From Hirschia litorea (GTDB lineage Bacteria > Pseudomonadota > Alphaproteobacteria > Caulobacterales > Hyphomonadaceae), in assembly GCF_042665075.1 (NCBI RefSeq), contig NZ_JBHTBR010000005.1, forward strand, positions 434,001 to 498,000: DNA of 64,000 bases. Direction: 5' to 3'. Shown one piece after another: positions 1-7,930 of this stretch (its first letter is position 1; every line of letters starts with the position of its first letter). Under the pieces are notes generated by a model that had not been told where the DNA came from, ran no database searches, and was given only the letters and a program-made list of their open reading frames with translations. Both the position numbers and the translations under genes were made by a program.

Positions 1-770
1 GCGAGAAGATGCAAGTGGACTATAAAGTTCGCAACGTTCAGCGCGCTATAGGTACGCGTTCTTCCTCTGCAATCGTTCGCAAATTTGGTACAGATGATCC
101 CCTTCCAGATGGCCGCCTATGGGTCACGCTAGATGGATCTGCGGGGCAATCATTGGGTGCTTTCTGTGTGAAAGGTCTCACCCTTGAAGTTATTGGGGAT
201 GCCAATGACTATGTAGGTAAAGGTCTTTCAGGTGCGACAATCATCTTGCGTCCATCATCAGGCGCACGTTTCCTCGCACACGAAAACACAATTATCGGGA
301 ATACATGTCTATATGGTGCAACGTCTGGGAACCTTTATGCAGCTGGACAAGCAGCGGAACGTTTCGCAGTTCGTAACTCCGGTGCCACTGCCGTTATTGA
401 AGGATGTGGCTCCAATGGATGTGAATATATGACAGGCGGTAAAGTCGCGATTCTTGGACCTATTGGAGACAATTTCGGTGCAGGTATGACTGGCGGAATG
501 GCATATATCTATGACCCGAACGATAAGTTCGACATTATGGCCAACCCCGACTCAATCGTATGGGACACTATCAAATCTAAGCACTGGGAAGCGGATTTGA
601 AATCCTTGATCGAAGCGCATGTGGAAGTAACTCGCTCGCAATTTGCTAGCACGCTGCTTTCCAACTGGCAGGCTGAATTGCAACACTTCAAGCAAGTTGT
701 TCCAAAAGAACTTCTATCACGCTTGGAAATTCCTTTGGATGAATCAGCTTCCGCTACAGCAGCAGAATAA
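1..770 (+). CDS. gltB: Glutamate synthase large subunit, C-terminal part (partial)
   Basis: This is the 3' end of a reading frame that is open at the window's left edge; the first complete codon begins at position 3. The visible roughly 255 residues match the C-terminal GXGXG beta-helix domain of the large subunit of NADPH-dependent glutamate synthase. Glycine-rich turns recur (GKGLSGATI, GCGSNGCEYMTGG, GAGMTGGMAYIYD). In this family the helix positions the ammonia tunnel between the glutaminase and FMN/Fe-S synthase domains, which lie outside the window. The enzyme makes two glutamates from glutamine and 2-oxoglutarate in the cytoplasm. A strong intrinsic terminator follows the stop codon, so this is probably the end of its transcript. 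The in-frame ATG at 9 is internal, not the true start. Confidence 0.95.
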   Translation, partial: EKMQVDYKVRNVQRAIGTRSSSAIVRKFGTDDPLPDGRLWVTLDGSAGQSLGAFCVKGLTLEVIGDANDYVGKGLSGATIILRPSSGARFLAHENTIIGNTCLYGATSGNLYAAGQAAERFAVRNSGATAVIEGCGSNGCEYMTGGKVAILGPIGDNFGAGMTGGMAYIYDPNDKFDIMANPDSIVWDTIKSKHWEADLKSLIEAHVEVTRSQFASTLLSNWQAELQHFKQVVPKELLSRLEIPLDESASATAAE

Positions 771-802
771 AATTTTCTGATTTATCACTTGTGAAAATAC
801 AT

Positions 803-832
803 AAGCGCCGAGGCAACTCGGCGCTTTATTTT
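803..832 (+). terminator. Rho-independent terminator after gltB
   Basis: A perfect 10-bp stem (AAGCGCCGAG / CTCGGCGCTT) closes a GCAA tetraloop and is followed by a T-rich tail. It lies 32 bases after the gltB stop codon. Confidence 0.92.
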
Positions 833-953
833 CATCAAAATGCAAAAGCCAACACGCTATAAATTTCTAGGATAGATATAATTTGAAATAATAATTTGCC
901 GCCCACACGATTGATTGGGTGTTGCCATTAAGCATTTGCCCCTATATGCGCAA

Positions 954-1616
954 ATGATGACCAATGAACTTTTAAACCTTGCCCTCGCCACGTTTGTGAC
1001 CTTTTTCGTCTTGATCGACCCTCCTGGTGTCGCGCCCGTATTTGCGTCTTTGACGTCAGGTGGCGGACCAAAATTTGCTCGCAAAATGGCGATTAAATCG
1101 ACCTTGGTCGCTGCTATCATTATTATTGGTTTTGCTTTTGGTGGCGCTTGGCTATTGGGCGCTTTGCATATCTCAATTGATGCGTTTCGCGCTGCTGGCG
1201 GTATTTTGTTATTCTTGATCGCGTTAGATATGGTGTTTGAAAAGCGCACTGAACGCCGTGAAACGCGCGCTGAAGCTTTCCTAGAAGAAGAAGATCACAC
1301 AGAATTAGATGATGTTTCTGTCTTTCCGCTCGGTATTCCCATGCTTGCCGGGCCCGGTTCGATCGCTACGGCTATGCTCTATATGCAAAATGCAAACGGG
1401 AATGTGGTAGAGCAAGGTATTGTTATTGGTGCCATTATTGCAAACCTTGCATTGTGCTGTCTTGTATTTCTCGCGGCTGCGCCAATCATTCGCATAATGG
1501 GTGATAGTGTGTCAGGTGGTATTACACGTATTTTCGGTGTGATCTTAGCGGCACTATCAGTTCAATTATTGATTGATGGTATCAAGGGCGCATTTGGCCT
1601 AGCAGGCATGCACTAA
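954..1616 (+). CDS. MarC family inner-membrane protein
   Basis: About 220 residues with six hydrophobic segments, typical in length and layout for the MarC/YchE family. The N-terminal signature TFFVLIDPPGVAPVF matches the family's conserved first segment, and a second conserved block (GIPMLAGPGSIATAM) opens the second half. A charged loop rich in Glu and Arg separates the two halves. The family is predicted to be an integral membrane transporter; the name comes from the mar locus, but a direct role in multidrug resistance is not supported in the literature and no substrate is established. The start is placed at the ATG-ATG pair at 954/957 because the family begins just before NELLNLALATF; an upstream TTG at 915 would add 13 unmatched residues. 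Confidence 0.88.
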   Translation: MMTNELLNLALATFVTFFVLIDPPGVAPVFASLTSGGGPKFARKMAIKSTLVAAIIIIGFAFGGAWLLGALHISIDAFRAAGGILLFLIALDMVFEKRTERRETRAEAFLEEEDHTELDDVSVFPLGIPMLAGPGSIATAMLYMQNANGNVVEQGIVIGAIIANLALCCLVFLAAAPIIRIMGDSVSGGITRIFGVILAALSVQLLIDGIKGAFGLAGMH

Positions 1617-1632
1617 AGGCGGCTTCTGCCGT

Positions 1633-1940
1633 AAGCCAATCAGCTATCCCATCAGCAAATACATGCTGCAATTATGCTAGCATTGCTCGCACAATCTCGA
1701 CGTAGAGCATGTCAGTGAGAAAGCACGCGTCACCTTCCCTGCAAAGATCCGTGGATAAATTGGAGGGGCGATGGTGTATTGAGCATGCGCGCGCAGGATG
1801 CACAGCTTATCTGTGAGATAAACGCGAGCGAACCTGCGCAGCTTGAAGGTTTAAAAAATGTCGCGCAAAGCCATCTGGATCGCTTCGCTTTTCGCGAAGC
1901 CCCATTGAGCTCTAATTGGAATGATAAAACGACAAGCTAA
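1633..1940 (+). pseudogene. Decayed DUF2218-family gene
   Basis: No intact frame spans this gap, but two frames together read like a DUF2218 protein. One frame from about 1633 gives SKYMLQLC, a TAG stop at 1678-1680, then HCSHNLDVEHVSEKARVTFP before a TAA at 1756. A second frame from about 1767 gives GDGVLSMRAQD and ends HLDRFAFREAPLSSNW with a stop at 1938-1940. The family, as I recall it, has an N-terminal RYLxQLCKHWxHK motif and a C-terminal HLxRFAFRE motif, and both are recognisable here in the right order and spacing. So the gene carries at least one nonsense mutation and one frameshift. DUF2218 proteins are small and of unknown function. A start codon cannot be assigned. Confidence 0.65.
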
Positions 1941-1950
1941 TTGCTGATGT

Positions 1951-3108
1951 TTAGCTTCGCTTGCGGGCTTTGCGCTTTGGTGTCGTTACAGCCAAATCTG
2001 TGTCCGCAAGTGGAGCTGGTGCATCACCATCTCGGCGGCGCATAGTTGTCGCCATTGTTTTCAAGCTTTCACCGGGGAATGTTAGGCTCAACATTTCCAA
2101 TACAGACATTTCATCTAGCACTTCATCATTTTGATCTGAAGAATAAGCAAAACCTTCAGATACTGGTGTTGCGCCCTTGTCGGCCCAATCACTGAAGCGT
2201 CGCGTGTGGCCAGCAGGTAAGATGACATAGCGGTCAGCGATCTCGACTGTTGAACGCCCATCATCTTCAGGCACCATGATTTCATGAAGCTTTTCACCCG
2301 GACGAATGCCCACTTCTTTTTGAGGCATTTCAGGTGCAATTGCAGATGCCAAAGTGCCTATCGTGGAGGATGGAATTTTCGGGACAAATATCTCGCCGCC
2401 ATGAGTTTGCTCTAAGCTGGAGAGCACGAAATTTACACCCTGCTCCAGCGTAATCCAAAACCGTGTCATGCGTTGATCAGTAATGGGTAAATGGTCTACG
2501 CCTTCACTAATCAATTTGCGAAAGAACGGCACCACCGACCCGCGTGAACCAAGCACATTTCCATAACGCACTACTGAGAATTTCGTACCATCTGCACCAG
2601 AAAGATTATTAGCAGCCACAAAGACCTTATCCGCAGCAAGTTTAGATGCGCCATAAAGGTTGATTGGGTTGGCAGCTTTATCCGTCGAAAGTGCAACAAC
2701 CGTCTTCACGCCCGCTTTGATGGATGCATTCACGACATTTTCAGCACCAAATACATTGGTACGGATACACTCCATCGGGTTGTATTCAGCAATCGGCACA
2801 TGCTTAAGCGCGGCTGCATGGATCACATAGTCCACGCCACGCATCGCCATTTCCAAACGCGCTTGGTCACGGACGTCACCAATGAAATAGCGCATAAAAG
2901 GATAGTCAGCCTGTGGAAATTGCTGGGCCATCTCATATTGTTTCAACTCATCACGAGAGAATACGATCAGCTTTTTGGGGCTCCAGCGTTGGGAAACGAT
3001 CTTGACAAATTCCTTACCAAAACTTCCCGTTCCACCTGTCACCAAAATAGTTTTACCATCCAGATTAGGTGCTGGGTCCATAAAGTCCCGGAAGAATGAT
3101 TTAGTCAT
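1951..3108 (-). CDS. pseB: PseB/FlaA1-type UDP-N-acetylglucosamine 4,6-dehydratase
   Basis: An extended short-chain dehydrogenase. The Rossmann motif TGGTGSFG sits near the N-terminus, the family VIHAAALKHVP stretch follows, and the catalytic region reads STDKAANPINLYGASK, in which the usual Tyr-xxx-Lys is visible as YGASK. This matches inverting 4,6-dehydratases (PseB, FlmA in Caulobacter), which convert UDP-GlcNAc to a 4-keto-6-deoxy-AltNAc sugar at the first step toward pseudaminic-acid-type nonulosonates for flagellin or surface glycans. The protein is about 50 residues longer than typical PseB because of a C-terminal tail ending in a basic KRKARKRS stretch. The start is set at ATG 3108; a TTG at 3144 is possible. 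It is divergent from the nonulosonate genes at 3290-6523. Confidence 0.88.
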   Translation of the reverse strand: MTKSFFRDFMDPAPNLDGKTILVTGGTGSFGKEFVKIVSQRWSPKKLIVFSRDELKQYEMAQQFPQADYPFMRYFIGDVRDQARLEMAMRGVDYVIHAAALKHVPIAEYNPMECIRTNVFGAENVVNASIKAGVKTVVALSTDKAANPINLYGASKLAADKVFVAANNLSGADGTKFSVVRYGNVLGSRGSVVPFFRKLISEGVDHLPITDQRMTRFWITLEQGVNFVLSSLEQTHGGEIFVPKIPSSTIGTLASAIAPEMPQKEVGIRPGEKLHEIMVPEDDGRSTVEIADRYVILPAGHTRRFSDWADKGATPVSEGFAYSSDQNDEVLDEMSVLEMLSLTFPGESLKTMATTMRRRDGDAPAPLADTDLAVTTPKRKARKRS

Positions 3109-3204
3109 GAGATGCACTCGATCCAACAGATTTGATACAAACAATAAAGGCCTTGTTAACGCCTAAACTCTCACCTGAGGCTTAAGCATTGGTTTACGCG
3201 CTTT

Positions 3205-3224
3205 GAGTTAGTTTAAATCAACTC
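3205..3224. promoter_or_regulatory. Palindrome in the pseB / cytidylyltransferase divergent promoter region
   Basis: GAGTT-ag-TTTAAA-tc-AACTC forms a 20-bp dyad with two mismatched pairs, flanked by CTTTGA and TCAAAG half-sites. It sits between two divergent genes of one pathway, so a shared operator is plausible. The regulator is not known. Confidence 0.4.
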
Positions 3225-3289
3225 ATCAAAGCCACTCATTAGGGGTATCCTACCCAGAATGTGCCGCTTTACAGGCCTCCGAGGACATC

Positions 3290-4075
3290 ATGACACTCGC
3301 TATTATTGTTCAAGCGCGTTGGAATTCGAGTAGATTACCTGGCAAAATCTTAGAAAATCTTGGTGGCGTTCCCGCGCTAAAAAGGTGTTTGGACCGCTGC
3401 AATCTCATCGAACAGTCAAATATCGTGGTGTGCGCTGTTCCGGACACTGCTGAAAACGACATCATCGCAGATGCAGCCAAACGTTGGGGATATCGCGTTG
3501 TTCGTGGTTCCGAAAATGATGTGCTTTCGCGATATGCAAAAGCCGCTCGCGAAGTCAACGCAACGAGCGTTATGCGCGTGACATCTGATTGTCCGATGAT
3601 TGACCCCAAAATATGTGGTGCCGTTGCCCGCCTCCTTAAAAGTTCAGATGTTGGATATGCTTGCAATAATATGCCAGCGCGTTTTCCGCATGGATTAGAC
3701 TGCGATGTATTCCCTGCTGAACACTTGTATGAGGCAGACGCTAACGCCCAAAGCCAATATGACCGCGAACACGTCACGCCCTACATCCGCACGATGAAAA
3801 ACATCCGACGTGCATCTCTACAAGGGCCAGGTGAGCCACTTTCAAGCTTGCGCTGGACCTTAGATTACAAAGAGGACCTCCTCTTCATGCAAGCCTTATA
3901 TGAAGCAATGGGAGAACGCGCATCTATCGCGAGTGCTGCAGAATATGCCCGCTTATGTTTCATGCGCCCTGATATTCAAGACATCAATAAAAAGCACATT
4001 GATGTAAACAGGCTGGCATTATCTGAGCGCGCACATTTTGAAACCTCCCCTGTATCTATGGAAATGGTAGCTTAG
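3290..4075 (+). CDS. SpsF-like nucleotide-sugar cytidylyltransferase
   Basis: A 261-residue nucleotidyltransferase of the SpsF/COG1861 type. The N-terminal IIVQARWNSSRLPGK is the family's nucleotide-binding loop, and RVTSDCPMIDP is the metal-binding stretch near residue 100. Such enzymes are thought to activate nonulosonic acids with CMP, in place of the classical NeuA/PseF fold. It is followed four bases later by an RmlD-like reductase and then a NeuB-type synthase, which supports a role in making a CMP-activated nine-carbon sugar. A GAGGAC ribosome-binding site precedes the ATG. The exact sugar cannot be read from the sequence. Confidence 0.8.
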   Translation: MTLAIIVQARWNSSRLPGKILENLGGVPALKRCLDRCNLIEQSNIVVCAVPDTAENDIIADAAKRWGYRVVRGSENDVLSRYAKAAREVNATSVMRVTSDCPMIDPKICGAVARLLKSSDVGYACNNMPARFPHGLDCDVFPAEHLYEADANAQSQYDREHVTPYIRTMKNIRRASLQGPGEPLSSLRWTLDYKEDLLFMQALYEAMGERASIASAAEYARLCFMRPDIQDINKKHIDVNRLALSERAHFETSPVSMEMVA

Positions 4076-4079
4076 GCAG

Positions 4080-4922
4080 ATGCGTTGGCTCATACTCGGC
4101 GCAACTGGGCTGCTTGGCCCCTGCTTTGTCTCTCAACTTCGGGCACGCGGTGATGAAGCAATTGCTGCAGCCCGCTCACAAGCCGATGTGAACTTTGACC
4201 TCACAGATGATGATGTTTTGGCCAAAGTGCTTGAAGACATCAATCCAGATGGCATTATAAATTGTGCAGCCAATATTTATGTCGATAAGTGTGAAAGTGA
4301 TCCCGCTAACGCTTATCTTATAAATACGCGCCCCCTTTCTTCTTTAGCTGCATGGAGCGCAAAGCATCAGCGTCCGCTTCTTCAGGTCTCTACGGATCAT
4401 TATTTTGTAGAAGGCGGAAATAAGCCTCAATCAGAGACAGCTACAGTCCGTTTAGTCAACGAATATGCCCGCACTAAATATTTAGCCGAACAATTAGCGC
4501 TAACCTCGCCCAATGCTCTTATTCTGCGTACCAATATTATTGGTGCGAAAAAGGGCCATGGCCGCTGGGTTAAAGAAAGTCTTTTAAACAGATCTCCTAT
4601 GACTTTGTTTATGGATTTTTATGCATCACCGCTACACGTCAATGATATGGCGCAGATCTCTCTTGACCTTGCAGCAAGCAAAGCCACTGGAATTTTCAAC
4701 GTGGCCTCCCGTGAAGTCTCCTCTAAAGGTGATTTCATCTATGCTGTCGCAAAAGCACTGAACATAAATCCAGACTGGGTCGAAGAAGGTTCCGGCCATA
4801 AGCTCAACGTGGCGCGCGCCATGTGTTTGGGGCTGGATGTGTCAAAAGCTGAAAAACAACTTGGCTATCATTTGCCAACCCTTGAACAAACCGCCCATGC
4901 ACTCGCGAACGAGGCTCTATAA
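4080..4922 (+). CDS. RmlD-like sugar-nucleotide reductase (SDR family)
   Basis: An extended SDR protein of 280 residues. The GATGLLGP loop at the N-terminus binds NAD(P); QVSTDHYF corresponds to the STDYVF motif of dTDP-4-dehydrorhamnose reductases; NEYARTKYLAEQ carries the catalytic Tyr-xxx-Lys (YARTK). The family reduces a 4-keto sugar nucleotide. In this operon it may reduce an intermediate of nonulosonate synthesis or modify the finished sugar; that is inference from position. The stop codon touches the ATG of the next gene, so translation is probably coupled. Confidence 0.78.
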   Translation: MRWLILGATGLLGPCFVSQLRARGDEAIAAARSQADVNFDLTDDDVLAKVLEDINPDGIINCAANIYVDKCESDPANAYLINTRPLSSLAAWSAKHQRPLLQVSTDHYFVEGGNKPQSETATVRLVNEYARTKYLAEQLALTSPNALILRTNIIGAKKGHGRWVKESLLNRSPMTLFMDFYASPLHVNDMAQISLDLAASKATGIFNVASREVSSKGDFIYAVAKALNINPDWVEEGSGHKLNVARAMCLGLDVSKAEKQLGYHLPTLEQTAHALANEAL

Positions 4923-6011
4923 ATGCGCTATAACAACCATTTCAAAATTTATGATCGCGAAATCGCACTCGATCAACCAACTTACTTCATCGCCGATATT
5001 GCTGCATCTCATGATGGGGATTTAGAGCGCGCAAAAGCTTTGATATGGCAAGCAAAAGAAGCGGGGGCAGAATGTGCTAAATTCCAGCATTTTCTTGCCA
5101 AGGACATTGTTTCAGATCGCGGCTTTAAACAGCTTGGCGGCCAAATGGCGCATCAATCAAAATGGAAGAAATCTGTTTATGAAATTTTCGACGAATTTCA
5201 CCTGCCGCGCGCTTGGACCCCTATCCTAGCCGAAGAATGCAAAATGGCTGGCATTCATTATATGACCACGCCCTATGATGTCGAAGCCATTGAGATGAAT
5301 GACCCTTTATGTGGAGCATGGAAAATTGGTTCAGGCGATGTGAGCTGGCCTCAATTTATATCTGAAGTCGCCAAACGTAATAAACCCATGTTTGTCGCAA
5401 CAGGCGCATCAGATATGGAAGAATCTATTCGCGCCGCAGAAGCAGTTCTCGCTGAGAACCGCGAGCTTTGCCTCATGCAATGCAATACTAACTACACCGG
5501 CAGCCATGACAATTTTTCAAATGTGAATTTGAATGTCCTTAAAGCATTTGCAACGGCCTTCCCCGGATTGCCGCTTGGCCTTTCTGACCACACACCCGGA
5601 CATGCCGCTGTACTGGGTGCAGTCGCGTTGGGTGCTCGTGCCATTGAAAAGCATTTCACAGACGATAATAACCGTGAGGGTCCTGACCACGGCTTTTCCA
5701 TGACACCAACGACATGGCGCGATATGGTGGATCGCACTCGCGAATTGGAAGCCGCACTGGGCGATGGCGTTAAGCGGGTTGAGCCTAATGAAGGCGATAG
5801 TATTATTGTCCAGCGCCGATGTCTGCGCCTGAAACAAGACCTTCCCAAAGGCCATGTCCTCACCGCAAACGATATTGAAGCGCTACGTCCCGCTCCGCCC
5901 AATGCCTATGAGCCTCATGCCCTCGACCAACTTATTGGCAGAAGCTTGAAAAAAGACATGGTCTTTGGAGATGCACTCACTCCAGAAAACACAAAGGCGG
6001 CCAAAGCATGA
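4923..6011 (+). CDS. NeuB/PseI-family nonulosonate synthase with SAF domain
   Basis: A 362-residue synthase that condenses a six-carbon amino sugar with phosphoenolpyruvate to give a nine-carbon acid. The N-terminal TIM-barrel part (about 1-285) contains IADIAASHDGD, EAGAECAKFQHF, WKIGSGDV, GLSDHTPG and IEKHFTDDN, the family's metal and substrate motifs. The C-terminal SAF/antifreeze-like domain (about 295-360) contains RRCLRLKQDLPKG and RPAPPN. With a PseB-type dehydratase nearby the substrate may be 2,4-diacetamido-altrose (PseI role), but sialic or legionaminic acid cannot be excluded from sequence alone. It starts directly at the previous stop codon and overlaps the following acetyltransferase by 4 bases. 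Confidence 0.88.
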   Translation: MRYNNHFKIYDREIALDQPTYFIADIAASHDGDLERAKALIWQAKEAGAECAKFQHFLAKDIVSDRGFKQLGGQMAHQSKWKKSVYEIFDEFHLPRAWTPILAEECKMAGIHYMTTPYDVEAIEMNDPLCGAWKIGSGDVSWPQFISEVAKRNKPMFVATGASDMEESIRAAEAVLAENRELCLMQCNTNYTGSHDNFSNVNLNVLKAFATAFPGLPLGLSDHTPGHAAVLGAVALGARAIEKHFTDDNNREGPDHGFSMTPTTWRDMVDRTRELEAALGDGVKRVEPNEGDSIIVQRRCLRLKQDLPKGHVLTANDIEALRPAPPNAYEPHALDQLIGRSLKKDMVFGDALTPENTKAAKA

Positions 6012-6523
6012 TTGTTGGAAAGCACGTCTCTCTACGCGCCATTCAAGAAAGCGATTTAGAGCCTTTGCGCCAATGGCGTAACAAACCTCAAATGCGTCGT
6101 TATTTCCGTGAATACCGTGAAATATCTCCCGAAATGCAACAAAAATGGTTTGAAAATAGCGTCCTGCATGACCCCCGTGTGCGGATGTTTGCCATAGAAC
6201 GCAATCATGACAACGCTCTGATGGGCGCGTGTGGATTGTGTTATATAGACCCAATCAACCGCAATGCGGATTTTTCAATCTATTTGGGAATTGATGATCT
6301 CTATATAGACGAAAAATTCGCCTCAGACGCAGGTAAACTTCTTATCAAATACGGGTTTGAAGAATTAAACCTACATCGCATCTGGGCGGAGATTTATTCT
6401 ATAGATTTGCCAAAACAAAAATTCTTACCCTCCCTCGGATTCAAGCTGGAAGGCACACATAAAGAAACGCATTTCACAGAAGGAAAATGGGTCGACAGCC
6501 TGTTTTACGGCCTTTTGTCATAA
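6008..6523 (+). CDS. GNAT N-acetyltransferase, PseH-like
   Basis: A 171-residue GNAT domain that begins VSLRAIQESDLEPLRQWRN, the form seen in RimJ-like and PseH-like sugar acetyltransferases. The acetyl-CoA region is less canonical (DAGKLLIKYGFEELNLHRIWAE). PseH N-acetylates the 4-amino sugar intermediate before the NeuB/PseI step, and the ATGA overlap with the synthase gene supports that role. The gene ends tail to tail with the minus-strand gene at 6505, overlapping by 19 bases. The aminotransferase (PseC) and hydrolase (PseG) expected in the pathway are not in this window. Confidence 0.8.
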   Translation: MIVGKHVSLRAIQESDLEPLRQWRNKPQMRRYFREYREISPEMQQKWFENSVLHDPRVRMFAIERNHDNALMGACGLCYIDPINRNADFSIYLGIDDLYIDEKFASDAGKLLIKYGFEELNLHRIWAEIYSIDLPKQKFLPSLGFKLEGTHKETHFTEGKWVDSLFYGLLS

Positions 6524-7764
6524 TCCCATTCGCGCTCATCAAGGCCGTATACAGCGCTGCGGCGTACAGAACGTCCCCGACGCATAGACCGAATAAACGT
6601 ATCTGCTGTCAACCATAGCAATGACAAACCCATCCCAACGAGAAATGACAGCATAACCCGTAAACGTGTTGTCCAGCGCACAGGTGTTTGCGCCGCTGTT
6701 AGGGCTGTTGCCCCTTCCATTGCCATCAAAGCCAGCGCTTTATCGCCGCCTGCTTCGGTTAACAGTCTTGCGCGCTGCAAATCCAAATCATTGCGGGCAT
6801 AAGACAGAATACGTATCGTTGCTGGCGCAGATGTCTTCAATGAGATTTCACGAATAAAACGCAATTGCTCTTCAAAGTCGGCCAACTCTCTTTGGTCAAT
6901 ATCTCCGCGAATAATATCCAGAACCACATCACCTTGCGCTGCAATGCCAAGCGCTCCAGAAAACCGAACCGTCAAATCGCGTTTCAGCCGCTCTGGAGGG
7001 GCCACATTGAACAATCGACGTTCAATATGCCGTTTCAAATCTGGATTAAGCTTACCTGCTTTGTCGGCGGCGCGAACAATAGAGGCCCCCGCCCGCTCGC
7101 TATCGCCTAAAGCGCTCAAACCCACACCAGACAGCGCAAATGCAAATGTATCTATATTTTGTCCACGCACCCACCGTGCGGCCTGCATGGCAAGGTCACG
7201 TTCATCCCCCAACACATTCAATCCAGCTGAAGGAGGAAGATTCTCAGATGTTTCAGCTTCTTCAGGGCTCGCACCCGCCTCTGGTTGAGCAATCGCCGCA
7301 CGCCACATAGCACGCAAAGGTGACACAGCGTGCTCATAGGCATAGCGTACATCTTCATCAAGATAATTTAAGGCTGCAGCCTCTATTGCATCATCACCTG
7401 CAAGCCCCTGCACATCCACGGACGCAAGAAGCGCCGCTGAGTTTTGTGCATCCAACATACTCGGCGCTGCAAGCAGTAATCCACGTGCCGTTTTTAGATA
7501 TCCGCCGCGTACTTGCTCTGAAACCAAACGCGACCAAGTTGCCTTACGCGATTCTTGCCCGGCCATGAGGGATTCAAAACGGCGATCTATGGTATCACGT
7601 GTGGCTGCAACAGATGCAGCGGACACGTCAAAGTCCATACCATGTCGGCTAAATGTCTCTGAAACAGTACGCGCAGCCAGTAACGGGGTTAGCACCAATA
7701 ACGCCCAGAATAGCGCAGCGCTTAACCAAGCAAAGGGTGGCGGTCGCTTTCTTCTATGACGCAT
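6505..7764 (-). CDS. Hypothetical membrane protein with large periplasmic domain
   Basis: I do not recognise the family. The 419-residue protein has a basic N-terminus (RHRRKRPP), a membrane segment at about 12-32, a long alanine-rich helical region that probably faces the periplasm, a second membrane segment at about 370-390, and a basic cytoplasmic tail. An acidic low-complexity stretch lies near residue 170. The helical middle has a tetratricopeptide-like look (repeated short helices with A, L and G spacing), but I cannot define repeats with certainty. It lies between the glycosylation genes and the FlaEY-like gene, so an envelope or flagellar role is possible. ATG 7764 is preferred over an upstream GTG at 7785. 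Confidence 0.7.
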   Translation of the reverse strand: MRHRRKRPPPFAWLSAALFWALLVLTPLLAARTVSETFSRHGMDFDVSAASVAATRDTIDRRFESLMAGQESRKATWSRLVSEQVRGGYLKTARGLLLAAPSMLDAQNSAALLASVDVQGLAGDDAIEAAALNYLDEDVRYAYEHAVSPLRAMWRAAIAQPEAGASPEEAETSENLPPSAGLNVLGDERDLAMQAARWVRGQNIDTFAFALSGVGLSALGDSERAGASIVRAADKAGKLNPDLKRHIERRLFNVAPPERLKRDLTVRFSGALGIAAQGDVVLDIIRGDIDQRELADFEEQLRFIREISLKTSAPATIRILSYARNDLDLQRARLLTEAGGDKALALMAMEGATALTAAQTPVRWTTRLRVMLSFLVGMGLSLLWLTADTFIRSMRRGRSVRRSAVYGLDEREWDYDKRP

Positions 7765-7930
7765 ATGCAACCTGACACTCAGCACGTGGACAAAAATTAA
7801 TCATGGCAAATGACTGAATGGAAATCAAATCATTCCTGTTAGCTATTTCGTCACGACAATCGATTATATTCAAGGGTGAAGTACTGCCTGATAGGAAATT
7901 CCTGTGGGTTTCGTCAATGGATGAATCGTA

